This document shows positions 48,279 to 57,832 of a DNA stretch of 64,000 bases, in pieces (position 1 is the first letter of the stretch; every line of letters begins with the position of its first letter). The stretch covers positions 25,192 to 89,191 of the forward strand of contig NZ_JAHCTA010000012.1 of assembly GCF_018474025.1 (NCBI RefSeq), in the 5' to 3' direction. The DNA comes from Alteromonas oceanisediminis (GTDB lineage: Bacteria > Pseudomonadota > Gammaproteobacteria > Enterobacterales > Alteromonadaceae). Below the pieces are notes generated by a model, which was given only the letters and a program-made list of their open reading frames with translations, searched no databases and was not told where the DNA came from. A program made the position numbers and the translations under genes.

Positions 48279-48734
48279 TTAATGATCTTGGTAGGGGTCG
48301 TCAATCCCTAATTTAGCCAGCAGCTGAGTTTCTAACCGTTCCATTTCTTGCGCTTGCTGTTCTTCAATATGGTCATAGCCCAGTAAATGCAACACTCCGT
48401 GTAGCGTGAGATGGGCATAATGATGGTCTAAAGGCTTTCCCTGCTCGCGCGCTTCCTGCTCAACGACATCAGCGCAAATGACCAGATCGCCCAGTAGTGG
48501 AATATTCACCTCCGGTGGGCACTCAAACGGAAAAGACAGTACATTCGTGGGTTTGTCTTTACCTCTAAACTGGTCGTTTAACTGTTGCGATTCAGCGGAA
48601 GAAACAAAGCGTACGGTAATTTCTTTGTTGTCAATTCCAGCATAGGCCAAGACTGAATCAATCCATATCGCAAGCGTTGCATCATCAGGCACTGTATTTT
48701 CACAGGCTACCTGACGGTCTACTACTGCTGTCAT
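48279..48734 (-). CDS. ybeY: Endoribonuclease / rRNA maturation factor YbeY
   Basis: Zinc-dependent RNase for 16S rRNA 3'-end maturation and ribosome quality control. The 151 residues have the three-histidine metal motif HLTLHGVLHLLGYDH and the conserved N-terminal FRGKDKPTNVLSFP. The start overlaps the ybeZ stop by four bases, as in many genomes. Confidence 0.95.
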   Translation of the reverse strand: MTAVVDRQVACENTVPDDATLAIWIDSVLAYAGIDNKEITVRFVSSAESQQLNDQFRGKDKPTNVLSFPFECPPEVNIPLLGDLVICADVVEQEAREQGKPLDHHYAHLTLHGVLHLLGYDHIEEQQAQEMERLETQLLAKLGIDDPYQDH

Positions 48735-49732
48735 TGCGCGTCAGTCTTAGGTTTTTGTGCTGATTCGTAATCCTCATACGCTTTCACAATGCGCGCCACT
48801 ACCGGGTGTCGGACTACGTCATTGGCATTGAAAAAGTTAAACGACAACTCTTTTACATCCTGTAAAACTTCAATGGAGTGTCTTAAACCAGAGCGCGTAT
48901 TGCGCGGAAGGTCGATCTGCGTAATGTCACCGGTGATCACCGCTTTGCTATTGAAACCAATGCGGGTTAGAAACATTTTCATCTGCTCAACCGTGGTGTT
49001 TTGACTTTCATCAAGAATAATAAAGGCATCGTTCAACGTTCTACCGCGCATATAAGCCAGTGGCGCAACTTCAATGACATTCCGTTCAATGAGTTTTTCG
49101 ACTTTTTCAAAACCTAACATTTCAAACAGTGCGTCGTACAATGGACGCAGGTAAGGATCAACTTTTTGCGACAAGTCACCCGGCAAAAACCCTAATTTTT
49201 CACCCGCCTCAACCGCTGGACGAGTGAGCAGGATACGTCGTATTTCTTGACGCTCCAAAGCATCCACTGCGCATGCCACTGCCAGATACGTTTTTCCTGT
49301 TCCGGCGGGGCCGACACCAAAAGTGATGTCATGGCTGACAATATTCGCCACATACTGAGACTGGTTAGGGTTACGCGGTTTGATTACACCACGCTTGGTT
49401 TTAACGTGCACCTCTTTGCCATAATCACCTGCCTCAGCACGTTCCAGACATTTGGCTTCCTGAATGGCTAAATGCACTTTATCGGCCTGTAAATCTGGTA
49501 TTTTGCCCTTCACTGGCTGAGTTTCTATATACAGCAACTTCAGTAATTCACCCGCGCCGCCGGCGCGCTGAGGTTCACCTATCACTTTAAAGGCGTTATT
49601 GCGGTAGGTGATCTCGACGCCCAATCGACGTTCAATCTGTTTAATATTGTCGTCAAACGGGCCGCATAAACTGGAAAGACGCTTCTGGTCTTCAGGCTCA
49701 AGAATAATTTCGTTGCTGGTTAGGTTACTCAC
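48731..49732 (-). CDS. ybeZ: PhoH-like ATPase YbeZ
   Basis: Cytosolic PhoH-family ATPase that partners with YbeY. The 333-residue protein has the Walker A GPAGTGKTYLAVACAVDAL, Walker B region FIILDESQNTTVEQMKM and a conserved GDITQIDLPR. The start is GTG with GAGG 5 nt upstream. It follows miaB by 14 bp. Confidence 0.94.
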   Translation of the reverse strand: MSNLTSNEIILEPEDQKRLSSLCGPFDDNIKQIERRLGVEITYRNNAFKVIGEPQRAGGAGELLKLLYIETQPVKGKIPDLQADKVHLAIQEAKCLERAEAGDYGKEVHVKTKRGVIKPRNPNQSQYVANIVSHDITFGVGPAGTGKTYLAVACAVDALERQEIRRILLTRPAVEAGEKLGFLPGDLSQKVDPYLRPLYDALFEMLGFEKVEKLIERNVIEVAPLAYMRGRTLNDAFIILDESQNTTVEQMKMFLTRIGFNSKAVITGDITQIDLPRNTRSGLRHSIEVLQDVKELSFNFFNANDVVRHPVVARIVKAYEDYESAQKPKTDAQ

Positions 49733-49746
49733 ATGACCTCATAAGG

Positions 49747-51183
49747 TTAAACTGTCGGTTGAAACTGACTCACGCCTAACGCATCAGGCTCGAAAAGTTT
49801 CGCTTTGGTTAATATACTTTGCGGGCTCACGGCAACGCGCAATCCCATTTCCTGCTCGGTACGCACAACATCGCCGCGCAGTGAATTCGAAAACACATCG
49901 GTGATGATGACATCAACGAACTGCCCAATCATGTCTGGCGTGCCTTCAAAATTAACCACTCTGTTATTTTCCGTTCTACCGGTAAGTTCCATTGGATTTT
50001 TCTTCGACGGACCTTCAACCAGCAAACGCTGTTCGGTACCAACCATATTGCGCGCAATGCGCAATGCCTGTTGATTAATACGTTGTTGCAGCAAATACAA
50101 ACGCTGTTTCTTGGTGTCTTCTGTCACATCGTCAACGGCGTCGGCGGCGGGTGTGCCGGGACGAGCACTGTAAATAAAGCTAAAGCTCAGGTCGTAATCA
50201 ATGGCCTGAATTAAATCCATGGTTGCTTCGAAATCAGCGTCGGTCTCACCCGGGAAACCGATAATAAAATCAGATGACATGCTGATGTTAGGACGAACTT
50301 TGCGCAACTTACGGATGGTCGACTTATACTCAAGCGCAGTATGGCCTCGCTTCATCAAATTTAAGATTCGGTCAGAACCACTTTGTACGGGCAGGTGTAA
50401 ATGATCAACCAACTCAGGGATCTCGGCGTACGCTGCAATGATATCGTCAGTGAATTCCACCGGATGCGACGTGGTGTAGCGAATACGGTCGATGCCATCG
50501 ATAGAGGCAACAAGTTCGAGCAATTCAGCAAAACGACAAATAGTGCCATCATGATGCGGCCCACGAAATGCATTGACATTCTGACCCAGCAGATTCACTT
50601 CGCGAACGCCTTGCTCAGCCAGTTGGGCAATTTCAAACAAGACATCGTCAACGGGGCGACTGACTTCTTCGCCACGAGTGTAGGGCACGACACAAAAACT
50701 GCAGTATTTAGAGCAGCCTTCCATGATCGAAACAAATGCTGTTGGCCCTTCAGCGCGGGGCTCTGGTAGCCGATCAAATTTTTCAATTTCCGGAAAGCTC
50801 ACATCGACGACCGCTTTTTCGCCGGCTTTTATTTGCTCAATCATCTCGGGCAGACGATGCAGCGTTTGAGGGCCAAAGACTAGATCAACAAAAGGCGCTC
50901 GCTGGCGTATGGCATCGCCTTCCTGAGACGCGACACAACCGCCCACGCCGATGATCAAGCCGGGGTTGGTTTTTTTGAGGTTCTTCCAGCGTCCCAGTTG
51001 ATGGAATACTTTCTCTTGGGCTTTTTCACGGATCGAACAGGTATTCAGCAAGATCACGTCTGCATCATCGGCTTCCTCAGCCAATGAATAGCCGTGGGTG
51101 CTATCGAGGAGATCAGCCATTTTTTCCGAGTCATACTCGTTCATTTGGCAGCCCCACGTTTTGATAAACAACTTTTTACTCAT
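49747..51183 (-). CDS. miaB: tRNA-2-methylthio-N6-dimethylallyladenosine synthase MiaB
   Basis: Radical SAM methylthiotransferase that modifies A37 of tRNAs reading U-starting codons. The N-terminal UPF0004 domain begins [19 protein letters not shown] and has further cluster cysteines ([20 protein letters not shown]). The radical SAM motif CSKYCSFC is about residues 157-164. A TRAM domain (about 376-445) follows. Length 478 matches the family. First gene of the minus-strand set miaB-ybeZ-ybeY-corC-lnt. Confidence 0.96.
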   Translation of the reverse strand: MSKKLFIKTWGCQMNEYDSEKMADLLDSTHGYSLAEEADDADVILLNTCSIREKAQEKVFHQLGRWKNLKKTNPGLIIGVGGCVASQEGDAIRQRAPFVDLVFGPQTLHRLPEMIEQIKAGEKAVVDVSFPEIEKFDRLPEPRAEGPTAFVSIMEGCSKYCSFCVVPYTRGEEVSRPVDDVLFEIAQLAEQGVREVNLLGQNVNAFRGPHHDGTICRFAELLELVASIDGIDRIRYTTSHPVEFTDDIIAAYAEIPELVDHLHLPVQSGSDRILNLMKRGHTALEYKSTIRKLRKVRPNISMSSDFIIGFPGETDADFEATMDLIQAIDYDLSFSFIYSARPGTPAADAVDDVTEDTKKQRLYLLQQRINQQALRIARNMVGTEQRLLVEGPSKKNPMELTGRTENNRVVNFEGTPDMIGQFVDVIITDVFSNSLRGDVVRTEQEMGLRVAVSPQSILTKAKLFEPDALGVSQFQPTV

Positions 51184-51282
51184 GCGTTTCTAAAAGCTCA
51201 ATAAGGTGTATGGATAGCAGGTCGATAACTGCTCAAAATAGCCGCATATTGTAACGCTTTGAGAGGACTAACGCCACCACAT

Positions 51283-52206
51283 TCACCAAAACCACCGTTG
51301 ACGAATGGTGACATTGGCAGCCCAGATGATGAGCAAACTGCCTACCACGAGTGACACAGTGATTGGCTCTTGCCAGCCAATGGCACCGATAACGGCGGCA
51401 AATATCACGCTGGTGTAAGATAAAAGTCCAATTTTCACCGGGGAAGCCAATGCGAACGCTTTTGTCATCAATAGTTGGCCCAGTCCGGCGAGCAGGCCCA
51501 TGAGCGCCAGCCAAGGTAACAAAGCCAGCACAACCGCCTGCCAGCGGACAAACAGAGGGAACGCTGACATCAACGTGGCCGCGCCGGTAAAATACACCAC
51601 AATTCGTAAAGAGGGCTCTGTATCGGTTAGTTTGCGGATTGTGCATTTTGTGGTTGCCACGAGACACGCGCAAATAAACGCGACAACAATCGGAAGCCAA
51701 GCGACATGGCCCGGCAATGACGTTTCACTGGCCGGTGTCATTAACAGGATAATACCGACACCGACGAACCCAATCACCATGGCCACTAGCGTCTTTACAT
51801 CGATCAGCTCTTGCAGCCACACTCTGGCGATAATGGGTACGATAAATGGGGCCAATAGCAAGGCCATCATGGCTTGTGCGAGTGTCATCGTCGCCAAGAC
51901 AAAAAAGAATAGGTACATGGCAACCATGCCACAGGCAGCTCTGAATAGATGTAAACGCAAACGCGTCGTTTTTAGCGATCGTAACCCGCTGCGTGCGCCG
52001 TGGCGAAACAAAAGGGGAAGTAGCACAACCAAGGCACTGGCGTTACGGAAGAAAACCAACTGCGCTGGCGGCATGTCGGTACTGAGCGCTTTCACAATGC
52101 CACCGACACCCGCAAAGCACAATTCAGCAAAGATGAGACACAATGCGCCTATCGCCAAGCTACGTGAGGGGCTAGGAGTCAACGAAGAGGATTTAGATGG
52201 GGGCAT
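51283..52206 (-). CDS. EamA family (DMT) permease
   Basis: About 307 residues with ten membrane segments in two EamA repeats (AIGALCLIFAELCFAGVGGI at the start; GQLLMTKAFALASPVKIGLL in the second half). Members export amino acids or other metabolites; substrate unknown. The start is uncertain: ATG 52206 lacks a clear ribosome-binding site, and ATG 52260 would add 18 residues. The gene is divergent from ubiF with little space between them. Confidence 0.8.
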   Translation of the reverse strand: MPPSKSSSLTPSPSRSLAIGALCLIFAELCFAGVGGIVKALSTDMPPAQLVFFRNASALVVLLPLLFRHGARSGLRSLKTTRLRLHLFRAACGMVAMYLFFFVLATMTLAQAMMALLLAPFIVPIIARVWLQELIDVKTLVAMVIGFVGVGIILLMTPASETSLPGHVAWLPIVVAFICACLVATTKCTIRKLTDTEPSLRIVVYFTGAATLMSAFPLFVRWQAVVLALLPWLALMGLLAGLGQLLMTKAFALASPVKIGLLSYTSVIFAAVIGAIGWQEPITVSLVVGSLLIIWAANVTIRQRWFW

Positions 52207-52276
52207 CAAGCGTAGGGCAGTGAGTAGTTGAAAGGTTGGCGGAATTCGCCATAATACCATTAAAGGACCAACGAAT

Positions 52277-53455
52277 GTGCGCATTATGTACGATGTTATT
52301 GTAGTAGGTGGGGGAATGATTGGCGCATCGACGGCCTTGGGATTAGCGCAGCAAGGGAAAACCGTGGCTGTCATTGAGAAAAATACCCCACAGCCTTTCA
52401 CGGTAGATCAATTGCCTGATATTCGTTTATCCGCCCTCAGTTTACAGTCTGTTACTCTGTTGCAGGCGCTTGGCGTGTGGCAGCGGATTGAGCAGATGCG
52501 CTGCAAAGCCTACACCGACCTATCCGTATGGGAACAAGCACAGCCGTTCAATGCAATGGCCAGGTTCAGTTCAGCTGATTTACGGTTGGATAAATTGGGC
52601 TACTTCGTTGAAAACCGGCTAACCCAATTAGCACTGCATGAAGCGTTGCACCAATTCGACCGTGTTGATTGGTATACGCAGCACAGTATTCATGCCATCG
52701 ACGCTGACAAAGGCTCCGTCACACTCTCCAGCACTGACAACGATGCTGAATTGATTGAAGCGCAGTGGATTATTGGCGCTGATGGGGCTCAATCAGCAGT
52801 GCGACAACTCTGTGGTATCGGCCAGACGGGTTGGCAGTATGCGCAACATGCATTAGGTATTATTATTGCCTTGCCGCAGGATTCAGGAGCAACGACGTGG
52901 CAGGAATTTCGGCCCAGTGGGCCTGTCGCTTTTCTCCCCATGTACGATCATTACGCGGCATTGATATGGTATGACTCAGCTCAGGCTACCACTGAGCGTC
53001 TGCAACTGGACGATGAAGCTCTCTATGCCGCCGTTGATGGCGTGTTTCCAACACATTTACCCCGCGGTTTTTCGATCGTCAACCGAGCCGCTTTTCCGTT
53101 GGCTCGTGCACATGCCAATCGATACAGCGTTGGCCGCGTCGTATTGATTGGCGATGCAGCGCACACCATCAATCCGCTAGCCGGGCAGGGTGTGAATATT
53201 GGATTTAAGGATGTCGAGGCGCTGTTATCCGTTTTTGCCGCGCACGAGCAGGTCAGCGAAGCGCTGATTGAAAAAGAGTACGAACGCAAACGGCGATACC
53301 AAAATGCGTTAATGATGACCACGATGGATATGCTGTATGTTGCCTTTAGCAACGACATCACGCCCCTTAAACTCGCACGCAACGCAGGCTTGGCCTTAGC
53401 TGAACGAGCCGGTCCGTTGAAACGACGTGCACTCAAATACGCGATAGGATTTTAA
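52277..53455 (+). CDS. ubiF: 3-demethoxyubiquinol 3-hydroxylase UbiF
   Basis: FAD-dependent monooxygenase of ubiquinone synthesis. The 392 residues have the FAD loop IVVGGGMIGASTALGLAQQG, the second motif GADGAQSAVRQ and GDAAHTINPLAGQGVNIGFKD. Segments such as PDIRLSALSLQSVTLLQALG and LAERAGPLKRRALKYAIGF closely match E. coli UbiF rather than UbiH or UbiI. Start GTG 52277 has AAGGA 9 nt upstream; an in-frame ATG at 52286 is the alternative. Confidence 0.88.
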   Translation: MRIMYDVIVVGGGMIGASTALGLAQQGKTVAVIEKNTPQPFTVDQLPDIRLSALSLQSVTLLQALGVWQRIEQMRCKAYTDLSVWEQAQPFNAMARFSSADLRLDKLGYFVENRLTQLALHEALHQFDRVDWYTQHSIHAIDADKGSVTLSSTDNDAELIEAQWIIGADGAQSAVRQLCGIGQTGWQYAQHALGIIIALPQDSGATTWQEFRPSGPVAFLPMYDHYAALIWYDSAQATTERLQLDDEALYAAVDGVFPTHLPRGFSIVNRAAFPLARAHANRYSVGRVVLIGDAAHTINPLAGQGVNIGFKDVEALLSVFAAHEQVSEALIEKEYERKRRYQNALMMTTMDMLYVAFSNDITPLKLARNAGLALAERAGPLKRRALKYAIGF

Positions 53456-53458
53456 CTT

Positions 53459-53635
53459 ATGACGCTACTCATTATCATCGCAGTGCTGTTCGCCACGCTG
53501 TTTATTGTTATCCCATTGATTGAGCGTTCCAAAATGCGTATCAGTGGCGAGGATGCGGCCAAAATAAGTCGCTGGATTTGGCCGTTAATGATTATATTAG
53601 TGGTAGCGCAATTGATAAGAATGATTGTAAGCTAA
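53459..53635 (+). CDS. Small membrane protein (58 aa)
   Basis: An ATG 3 bp after the ubiF stop opens a 58-codon frame ending at TAA 53635. The product has two hydrophobic helices (TLLIIIAVLFATLFIVIPLI and WIWPLMIILVVAQLIRMIV) around a short polar hinge (ERSKMRISGEDAAKISR). The close linkage suggests co-transcription with ubiF; the function is unknown. The clean two-helix pattern and the spacing argue that it is a real gene. Confidence 0.6.
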   Translation: MTLLIIIAVLFATLFIVIPLIERSKMRISGEDAAKISRWIWPLMIILVVAQLIRMIVS

Positions 53636-53684
53636 CTGCTGCCCAACAGCCACTGGCTACGCTTAGAAAAAGGAATACACAACA

Positions 53685-54311
53685 ATGCTGACAATTTATG
53701 GATATTCAGGTACTCGCTCGATACGAGCGACCTGGGCGGCTGAAGAGCTTGGTATTGCCTACGAGTATCAGTGTGTTGATCTGAAGCGCGGGTTACATAA
53801 AAGCCCTGAGTATCTTGCCGTTGCGGCTACCGGAAAAGTGCCATCACTGCGCGACGATGGGCTGACTATCACTGAATCCGGCGCGATAGTGACGTATTTG
53901 GCGGATCAAGCGGGGCGGCTGATCCCCAGCACCGGTACTGCCAAACGTGGAAAGTATGAAGAAGCGATGTACTTTGTTCACACTGAGCTTGAACAACCGC
54001 TCTGGTCGATTGGCAAGCACAAATTTGCGCTGCCAGAAGATAAACGTATCGAGCAAAACATTTCATTGGGTGAGTGGGAATTTCAGCAGGTACTGTCGGT
54101 CTTTGCAAAAATGCTTGGTGATCAAACGTATTTACTTGGCGACACGTTTAGCGTCGCTGACGTCGCGGCAGGGCACACATTGTCGTGGGCGAAAGGGTTT
54201 AAACAAGCGCTCACGCACGACAATGTGATTGAGTACGCTGAGCGAGTATTGACTCGCCCCGCTTTAGCCAGAGCCAGACAGCGAGAAGCTGAAGCAGTAT
54301 CAGTTAGTTAA
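53685..54311 (+). CDS. Glutathione S-transferase family protein
   Basis: A 208-residue GST with an N-terminal thioredoxin fold (MLTIYGYSGTRSIRATWAAEE; TGKVPSLRDDGLTITESGAI, the glutathione-binding cis-Pro and ES pair) and an all-helical C-terminal domain with the DTFSVADVAAGHTLSW capping motif. The substrate is unknown. A ribosome-binding site AAAGG lies upstream of the ATG. The next gene begins 12 bp downstream. Confidence 0.88.
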   Translation: MLTIYGYSGTRSIRATWAAEELGIAYEYQCVDLKRGLHKSPEYLAVAATGKVPSLRDDGLTITESGAIVTYLADQAGRLIPSTGTAKRGKYEEAMYFVHTELEQPLWSIGKHKFALPEDKRIEQNISLGEWEFQQVLSVFAKMLGDQTYLLGDTFSVADVAAGHTLSWAKGFKQALTHDNVIEYAERVLTRPALARARQREAEAVSVS

Positions 54312-54323
54312 GGAACAGATTAG

Positions 54324-55538
54324 ATGATTTTAGCCTTTCTGAGCGGGTGCGCCGTTGGTGTAATTGCGCTGATCATTTTGGGCATACCGGCACGTAAAAG
54401 CCGTAAACAAGTTAACGAATTGAGCGAAACGCTAAGCAACGTTTTTGATAGTTCATTACATGGCGTGATTGTTTTCACGCCTGTTCGTGACGCACAAGAT
54501 AAGATTTGCGATTTTCGTTTCGAACTTATCAATCGTGCTGGCTGTGATATCATTGGCAAGTCGGATGATGTCATTGGTAATACAATGTTGACACTTTTCC
54601 CCGGCAATAAGGAAGCAGGTCTTTTCGACCACTATTGCACGGTGGTAGAGACCAAGAAACCGTTCAGCACCGTTATTTATTACGACCACGATCATCTCCA
54701 GGTATGGTTTTCGATTAGCGCGGTCAGTAATGCGGATGGACTCATTGTCACGTTTTATGATGTGTCTGAACTAAAATCCAATGAAGCGAGGCTGTTGACT
54801 CATCAACGTGACCTTACCGCCGTGAATCAGAATCTTGAACAGTTTGCCTATATTGCATCCCATGACCTGCAAGAACCGCTGCGTAAAATTCGCTCATTCG
54901 GCAATATTTTATCCACTCGATACGCTGATGGTTTGGACGAGAAAGCCCGCGATTACATCTCACGTATGCAAATAGCCGCGGAGAGAATGCAACTTTTGAT
55001 CACAGACTTGCTGGCCTTTTCACGGGTCTCCAAACAAGACGATGGCGGAGAATTTACCGATCTCAACAAAACACTCAGTATTGTAAAAGATAACCTCGGT
55101 GAATTGATCAGTGAAGCAGACGCCGTGGTAGAAGTGCGCCGTTTGCCGGTGGTTCGCGCTGGTGCAACTCAAATGATCCAGCTGTTTCAAAACCTCGTGT
55201 CAAACGCGATCAAATATGCAAAAGAGGATGTCGCTAGCAAAGTGCTTATTGATGCGACGCCGGTAAAAATCACCATTGACGGTTCGATGCGATCCTATTG
55301 GGAAATCAGCGTTGCTGACAATGGTATCGGGTTCGCGCCTGAAGATTATGAAGAGATATTTCTTATATTTCACCGTCTGCATGGTCGCAGTGTCTACAGT
55401 GGTTCGGGTATAGGTTTAGCGATCTGCCAAAAAATCGTACACAACTACGGCGGCACTATTCGCGCCGAGAGCCAATTGGGGGAAGGGGCGCGCTTTATCG
55501 TACAATTACCCGACGAGGATGGGGTAACCGTGGGATAA
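54324..55538 (+). CDS. PAS-domain sensor histidine kinase
   Basis: A 404-residue kinase with one N-terminal membrane helix (MILAFLSGCAVGVIALIILG), a PAS domain (about 35-150), HisKA with phospho-acceptor H180 in YIASHDLQEPLRKIRSF, and an HATPase domain (NLVSNAIKYAKED; VADNGIGFAPEDYEEIF; SGIGLAICQKIVHNYGG). The HDLQEPLR form is like bacteriophytochrome-type kinases. No receiver or adjacent response regulator is seen, so the partner is elsewhere. RBS AAGGAA before the ATG. Confidence 0.9.
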   Translation: MILAFLSGCAVGVIALIILGIPARKSRKQVNELSETLSNVFDSSLHGVIVFTPVRDAQDKICDFRFELINRAGCDIIGKSDDVIGNTMLTLFPGNKEAGLFDHYCTVVETKKPFSTVIYYDHDHLQVWFSISAVSNADGLIVTFYDVSELKSNEARLLTHQRDLTAVNQNLEQFAYIASHDLQEPLRKIRSFGNILSTRYADGLDEKARDYISRMQIAAERMQLLITDLLAFSRVSKQDDGGEFTDLNKTLSIVKDNLGELISEADAVVEVRRLPVVRAGATQMIQLFQNLVSNAIKYAKEDVASKVLIDATPVKITIDGSMRSYWEISVADNGIGFAPEDYEEIFLIFHRLHGRSVYSGSGIGLAICQKIVHNYGGTIRAESQLGEGARFIVQLPDEDGVTVG

Positions 55539-55576
55539 CGGCCCCCATTTATCGTTACTTTGAACGGCACTAGGCG

Positions 55577-57016
55577 CTATCTTTGAGCCTTTACCGGCGC
55601 TGGCGCTGCGGCGTTCCAAATACCATCTTCATTTTCGCCCTGTATTTCACAGTCGCCTTGCACATACTCAGGTTGTTCACCGCGATCGCGTTTGGCAAAG
55701 TAATCTTTGCTGATCGACACGATAGTCGGCGTTAACCACATAATGGCAATAATATTGATCACGGTCATCAGGCCCAGCGCCATATCGGCCATCGCCCACA
55801 CCTGTGGCAATGCGGCCATGGAGCCCCATAAAATCATTAACAAATAACCCACCGTGTAAAAAGAGCGGCCGACCTTATTGTCGAGCCTGAACATGTGTAA
55901 GTTGCTCTCACCGTATGCATAGTTGGCAACCACGGAAGTAAATGCGAATAGCGTGATGGCTGCTGCAACGAAATCTCCTCCGCCTTCTCCCAAATGTGAC
56001 GCCATTGCTGTTTGGGTGAGACGAATACCTTCCATCTGCTCACCGCTTGAACCGCCGGCGAGTAGAATAATAAATGCGGTACAGGTACATAAAATCATGG
56101 TGTCTATGAATACACCCAGCATTTGCACATAACCTTGCGAGACGGGGTGGTTAGGATTGGGTGTGGCACTGGCAGCAGCATGCGGAACACTGCCAGAGCC
56201 GGCTTCATTAGAATACAAGCCGCGTTGAATGCCATTTTTAACCGCGGCAGCAAACGCACCCGCAGCAGCCTCTGTCAACCCAAACGCGCTTAGTACAATA
56301 TCTTTAAGCACAGCAGGTAGTAACTCAATATTGGAGACCGTGATAAACACAGCAACCAGAATGTAGCAAACGCCCATAAAGGGAACGATCCATTCGGCAA
56401 AGCGCGCGATCGCCCGCAGACCACCAATAACGATAAGGCCTGCGACTAGGATGATAGCGAGACCAGAATGCAACGTATCGATGTTATACGCATTGTTTAA
56501 TGCATCGGTAATGGTGTTTGCTTGCACTGCACTGAAAATAAAGCCATAGCCCATAAATAAGCAGAGTGAAAACAGTACCGCTAGCCATTTTTTCTTTAAG
56601 CCTTGCTGAATGTAATAGGCTGGGCCACCACGAAATTCACCGTTGCTGTCTTTCACTTTGTATAACTGGCCTAGCACACTTTCGGCAAAACCCGTCGCCA
56701 TGCCCAGTAGTGCAATAACCCACATCCAGAAAATTGCACCAGATCCGCCTAACGATATCGCTACCGCAACTCCGGCCAAGTTACCTGTGCCTACGCGGGC
56801 GGAGAGGCTGGTACACAGTGCTTGAAACGAACTAATGCCAGCGGCATCGCTTCGGGTAGAACCGCGCATAATAGAAAACATATGGCCGAAGTGACGCAAT
56901 TGCAGTGCACCGAGTTTCCAGGTAAACCATATGCCACAACCCAACAGCATATAGATCAGCACCTGACCTTGGCCCCATAACACATTGTTGATAGCTGAAA
57001 CGATCTCGTTGATCAA
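55577..57016 (-). CDS. Alanine/glycine:sodium symporter (AGCS family)
   Basis: Membrane protein of 479 residues with about 10-11 helices. It has the AGCS signatures SFQALCTSLSARVGTGNLAG and GGPAYYIQQGLKKKWLAVLF, then NGIQRGLYSNEAGSGSVPHA. These proteins import alanine or glycine with sodium. The start is TTG 57016, which gives the usual N terminus. No glycine riboswitch was seen in the short upstream region, which is mostly the tRNA terminator. Confidence 0.9.
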   Translation of the reverse strand: MINEIVSAINNVLWGQGQVLIYMLLGCGIWFTWKLGALQLRHFGHMFSIMRGSTRSDAAGISSFQALCTSLSARVGTGNLAGVAVAISLGGSGAIFWMWVIALLGMATGFAESVLGQLYKVKDSNGEFRGGPAYYIQQGLKKKWLAVLFSLCLFMGYGFIFSAVQANTITDALNNAYNIDTLHSGLAIILVAGLIVIGGLRAIARFAEWIVPFMGVCYILVAVFITVSNIELLPAVLKDIVLSAFGLTEAAAGAFAAAVKNGIQRGLYSNEAGSGSVPHAAASATPNPNHPVSQGYVQMLGVFIDTMILCTCTAFIILLAGGSSGEQMEGIRLTQTAMASHLGEGGGDFVAAAITLFAFTSVVANYAYGESNLHMFRLDNKVGRSFYTVGYLLMILWGSMAALPQVWAMADMALGLMTVINIIAIMWLTPTIVSISKDYFAKRDRGEQPEYVQGDCEIQGENEDGIWNAAAPAPVKAQR

Positions 57017-57115
57017 AAGAAAAATCCCACAAAATGGCGCAAAGCCTGAAAGTCTGCCGCCGAACGGTTTAGATGTCTAGAACTCTATCGTCTAATTCAG
57101 TTAAAAAAAAGACAC

Positions 57116-57146
57116 AAAAAAAGCGCCGTACTTGTCGGCGCTTTTT
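57116..57146 (-). terminator. Terminator of the tRNA operon
   Basis: On the minus strand the stem GCGCCG / CGGCGC (extended by AAAA/TTTT pairs) with a 7-nt loop is followed by seven T residues, just 5 bp after the last tRNA-Gln. Confidence 0.88.
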
Positions 57147-57151
57147 CTGAA

Positions 57152-57227
57152 TGGCTGGGGTAGCTGGACTCGAACCAACGAATCGCGGGATCAAAACCCG
57201 CTGCCTTACCAACTTGGCTATACCCCA
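57152..57227 (-). tRNA. tRNA-Gln (anticodon TTG), copy 2
   Basis: A 76-nt cloverleaf on the minus strand with acceptor stem TGGGGTA / TACCCCA, encoded CCA and anticodon loop TTTTGAT (TTG). Identical in sequence to the copy at 57280-57355. The unpaired-looking first-base T with A pairing is normal for tRNA-Gln. Confidence 0.95.
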
Positions 57228-57279
57228 ATTTTGGGTGTTTTTTGTCTGCTCATTATTGCGCAGCCACAAAACAAAAGAG

Positions 57280-57355
57280 TGGCTGGGGTAGCTGGACTCG
57301 AACCAACGAATCGCGGGATCAAAACCCGCTGCCTTACCAACTTGGCTATACCCCA
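57280..57355 (-). tRNA. tRNA-Gln (anticodon TTG), copy 1
   Basis: A 76-nt tRNA identical to the next copy, with encoded CCA. A 52-bp spacer separates the two. The tandem identical copies suggest a recent duplication or concerted evolution. Confidence 0.95.
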
Positions 57356-57359
57356 ACAA

Positions 57360-57444
57360 TGGTGCGGAAGGAGAGACTTGAACTCTCACGCCGTGAAGCA
57401 CTGGAACCTAAATCCAGCGTGTCTACCAATTCCACCACTTCCGC
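57360..57444 (-). tRNA. tRNA-Leu (anticodon TAG)
   Basis: An 85-nt tRNA with a long variable arm, acceptor stem GCGGAAG / CTTCCGC, anticodon TAG in the loop ATTTAGG and encoded CCA. Only 4 bp from tRNA-Gln copy 1. Confidence 0.95.
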
Positions 57445-57473
57445 ATATCAAACTCTCACTTTAGCAGTGAGAA

Positions 57474-57550
57474 TGGTGGCTACGGCGGGACTCGAACCTG
57501 CGACCCCATCATTATGAGTGATGTGCTCTAACCAGCTGAGCTACGTAGCC
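57474..57550 (-). tRNA. tRNA-Met (elongator, anticodon CAT)
   Basis: A 77-nt tRNA with acceptor stem GGCTACG / CGTAGCC, anticodon CAT in loop CTCATAA and encoded CCA. The paired first base and AGCTCAGCTGG D arm mark an elongator rather than initiator tRNA. First gene of the Met-Leu-Gln-Gln operon. Confidence 0.93.
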
Positions 57551-57580
57551 ACGTGGGCACTCCGTTTTGGAGTGGCGCGT

Positions 57581-57609
57581 ATTATGCTGATTACCCTATG
57601 AAGCGTCAA
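57581..57609 (-). promoter_or_regulatory. Promoter of the tRNA operon
   Basis: Reading the minus strand: TTGACG (57604-57609), 17-bp spacer, CATAAT (57581-57586), then the GC-rich discriminator ACGCGCC typical of stringently controlled stable-RNA promoters. About 30 bp before tRNA-Met. Confidence 0.7.
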
Positions 57610-57832
57610 CCCCTTTTTAGGGGAATATACGGGCTTCGAAGTCAAATGCCTACAAACTAATCAAATGTGCGATTTATCGCTCGTGTAAATCTTACAGTTC
57701 GTCTGTAACCTTTCAATATCGTCGGCTTTCGAAACCGCCGTCAGATGGTTGAAAAGTGAGCTAAGGCGTTGATATTAAACGCTGGTACGTAACTTGAATC
57801 AAATTTATTGTCTAACAACTGAGGAGGATGTA

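Noticed and set aside
57069..57517. Open frames of about 110 residues on both strands
   Set aside because: They cross four clear tRNA genes and repeat because the two tRNA-Gln genes are identical.
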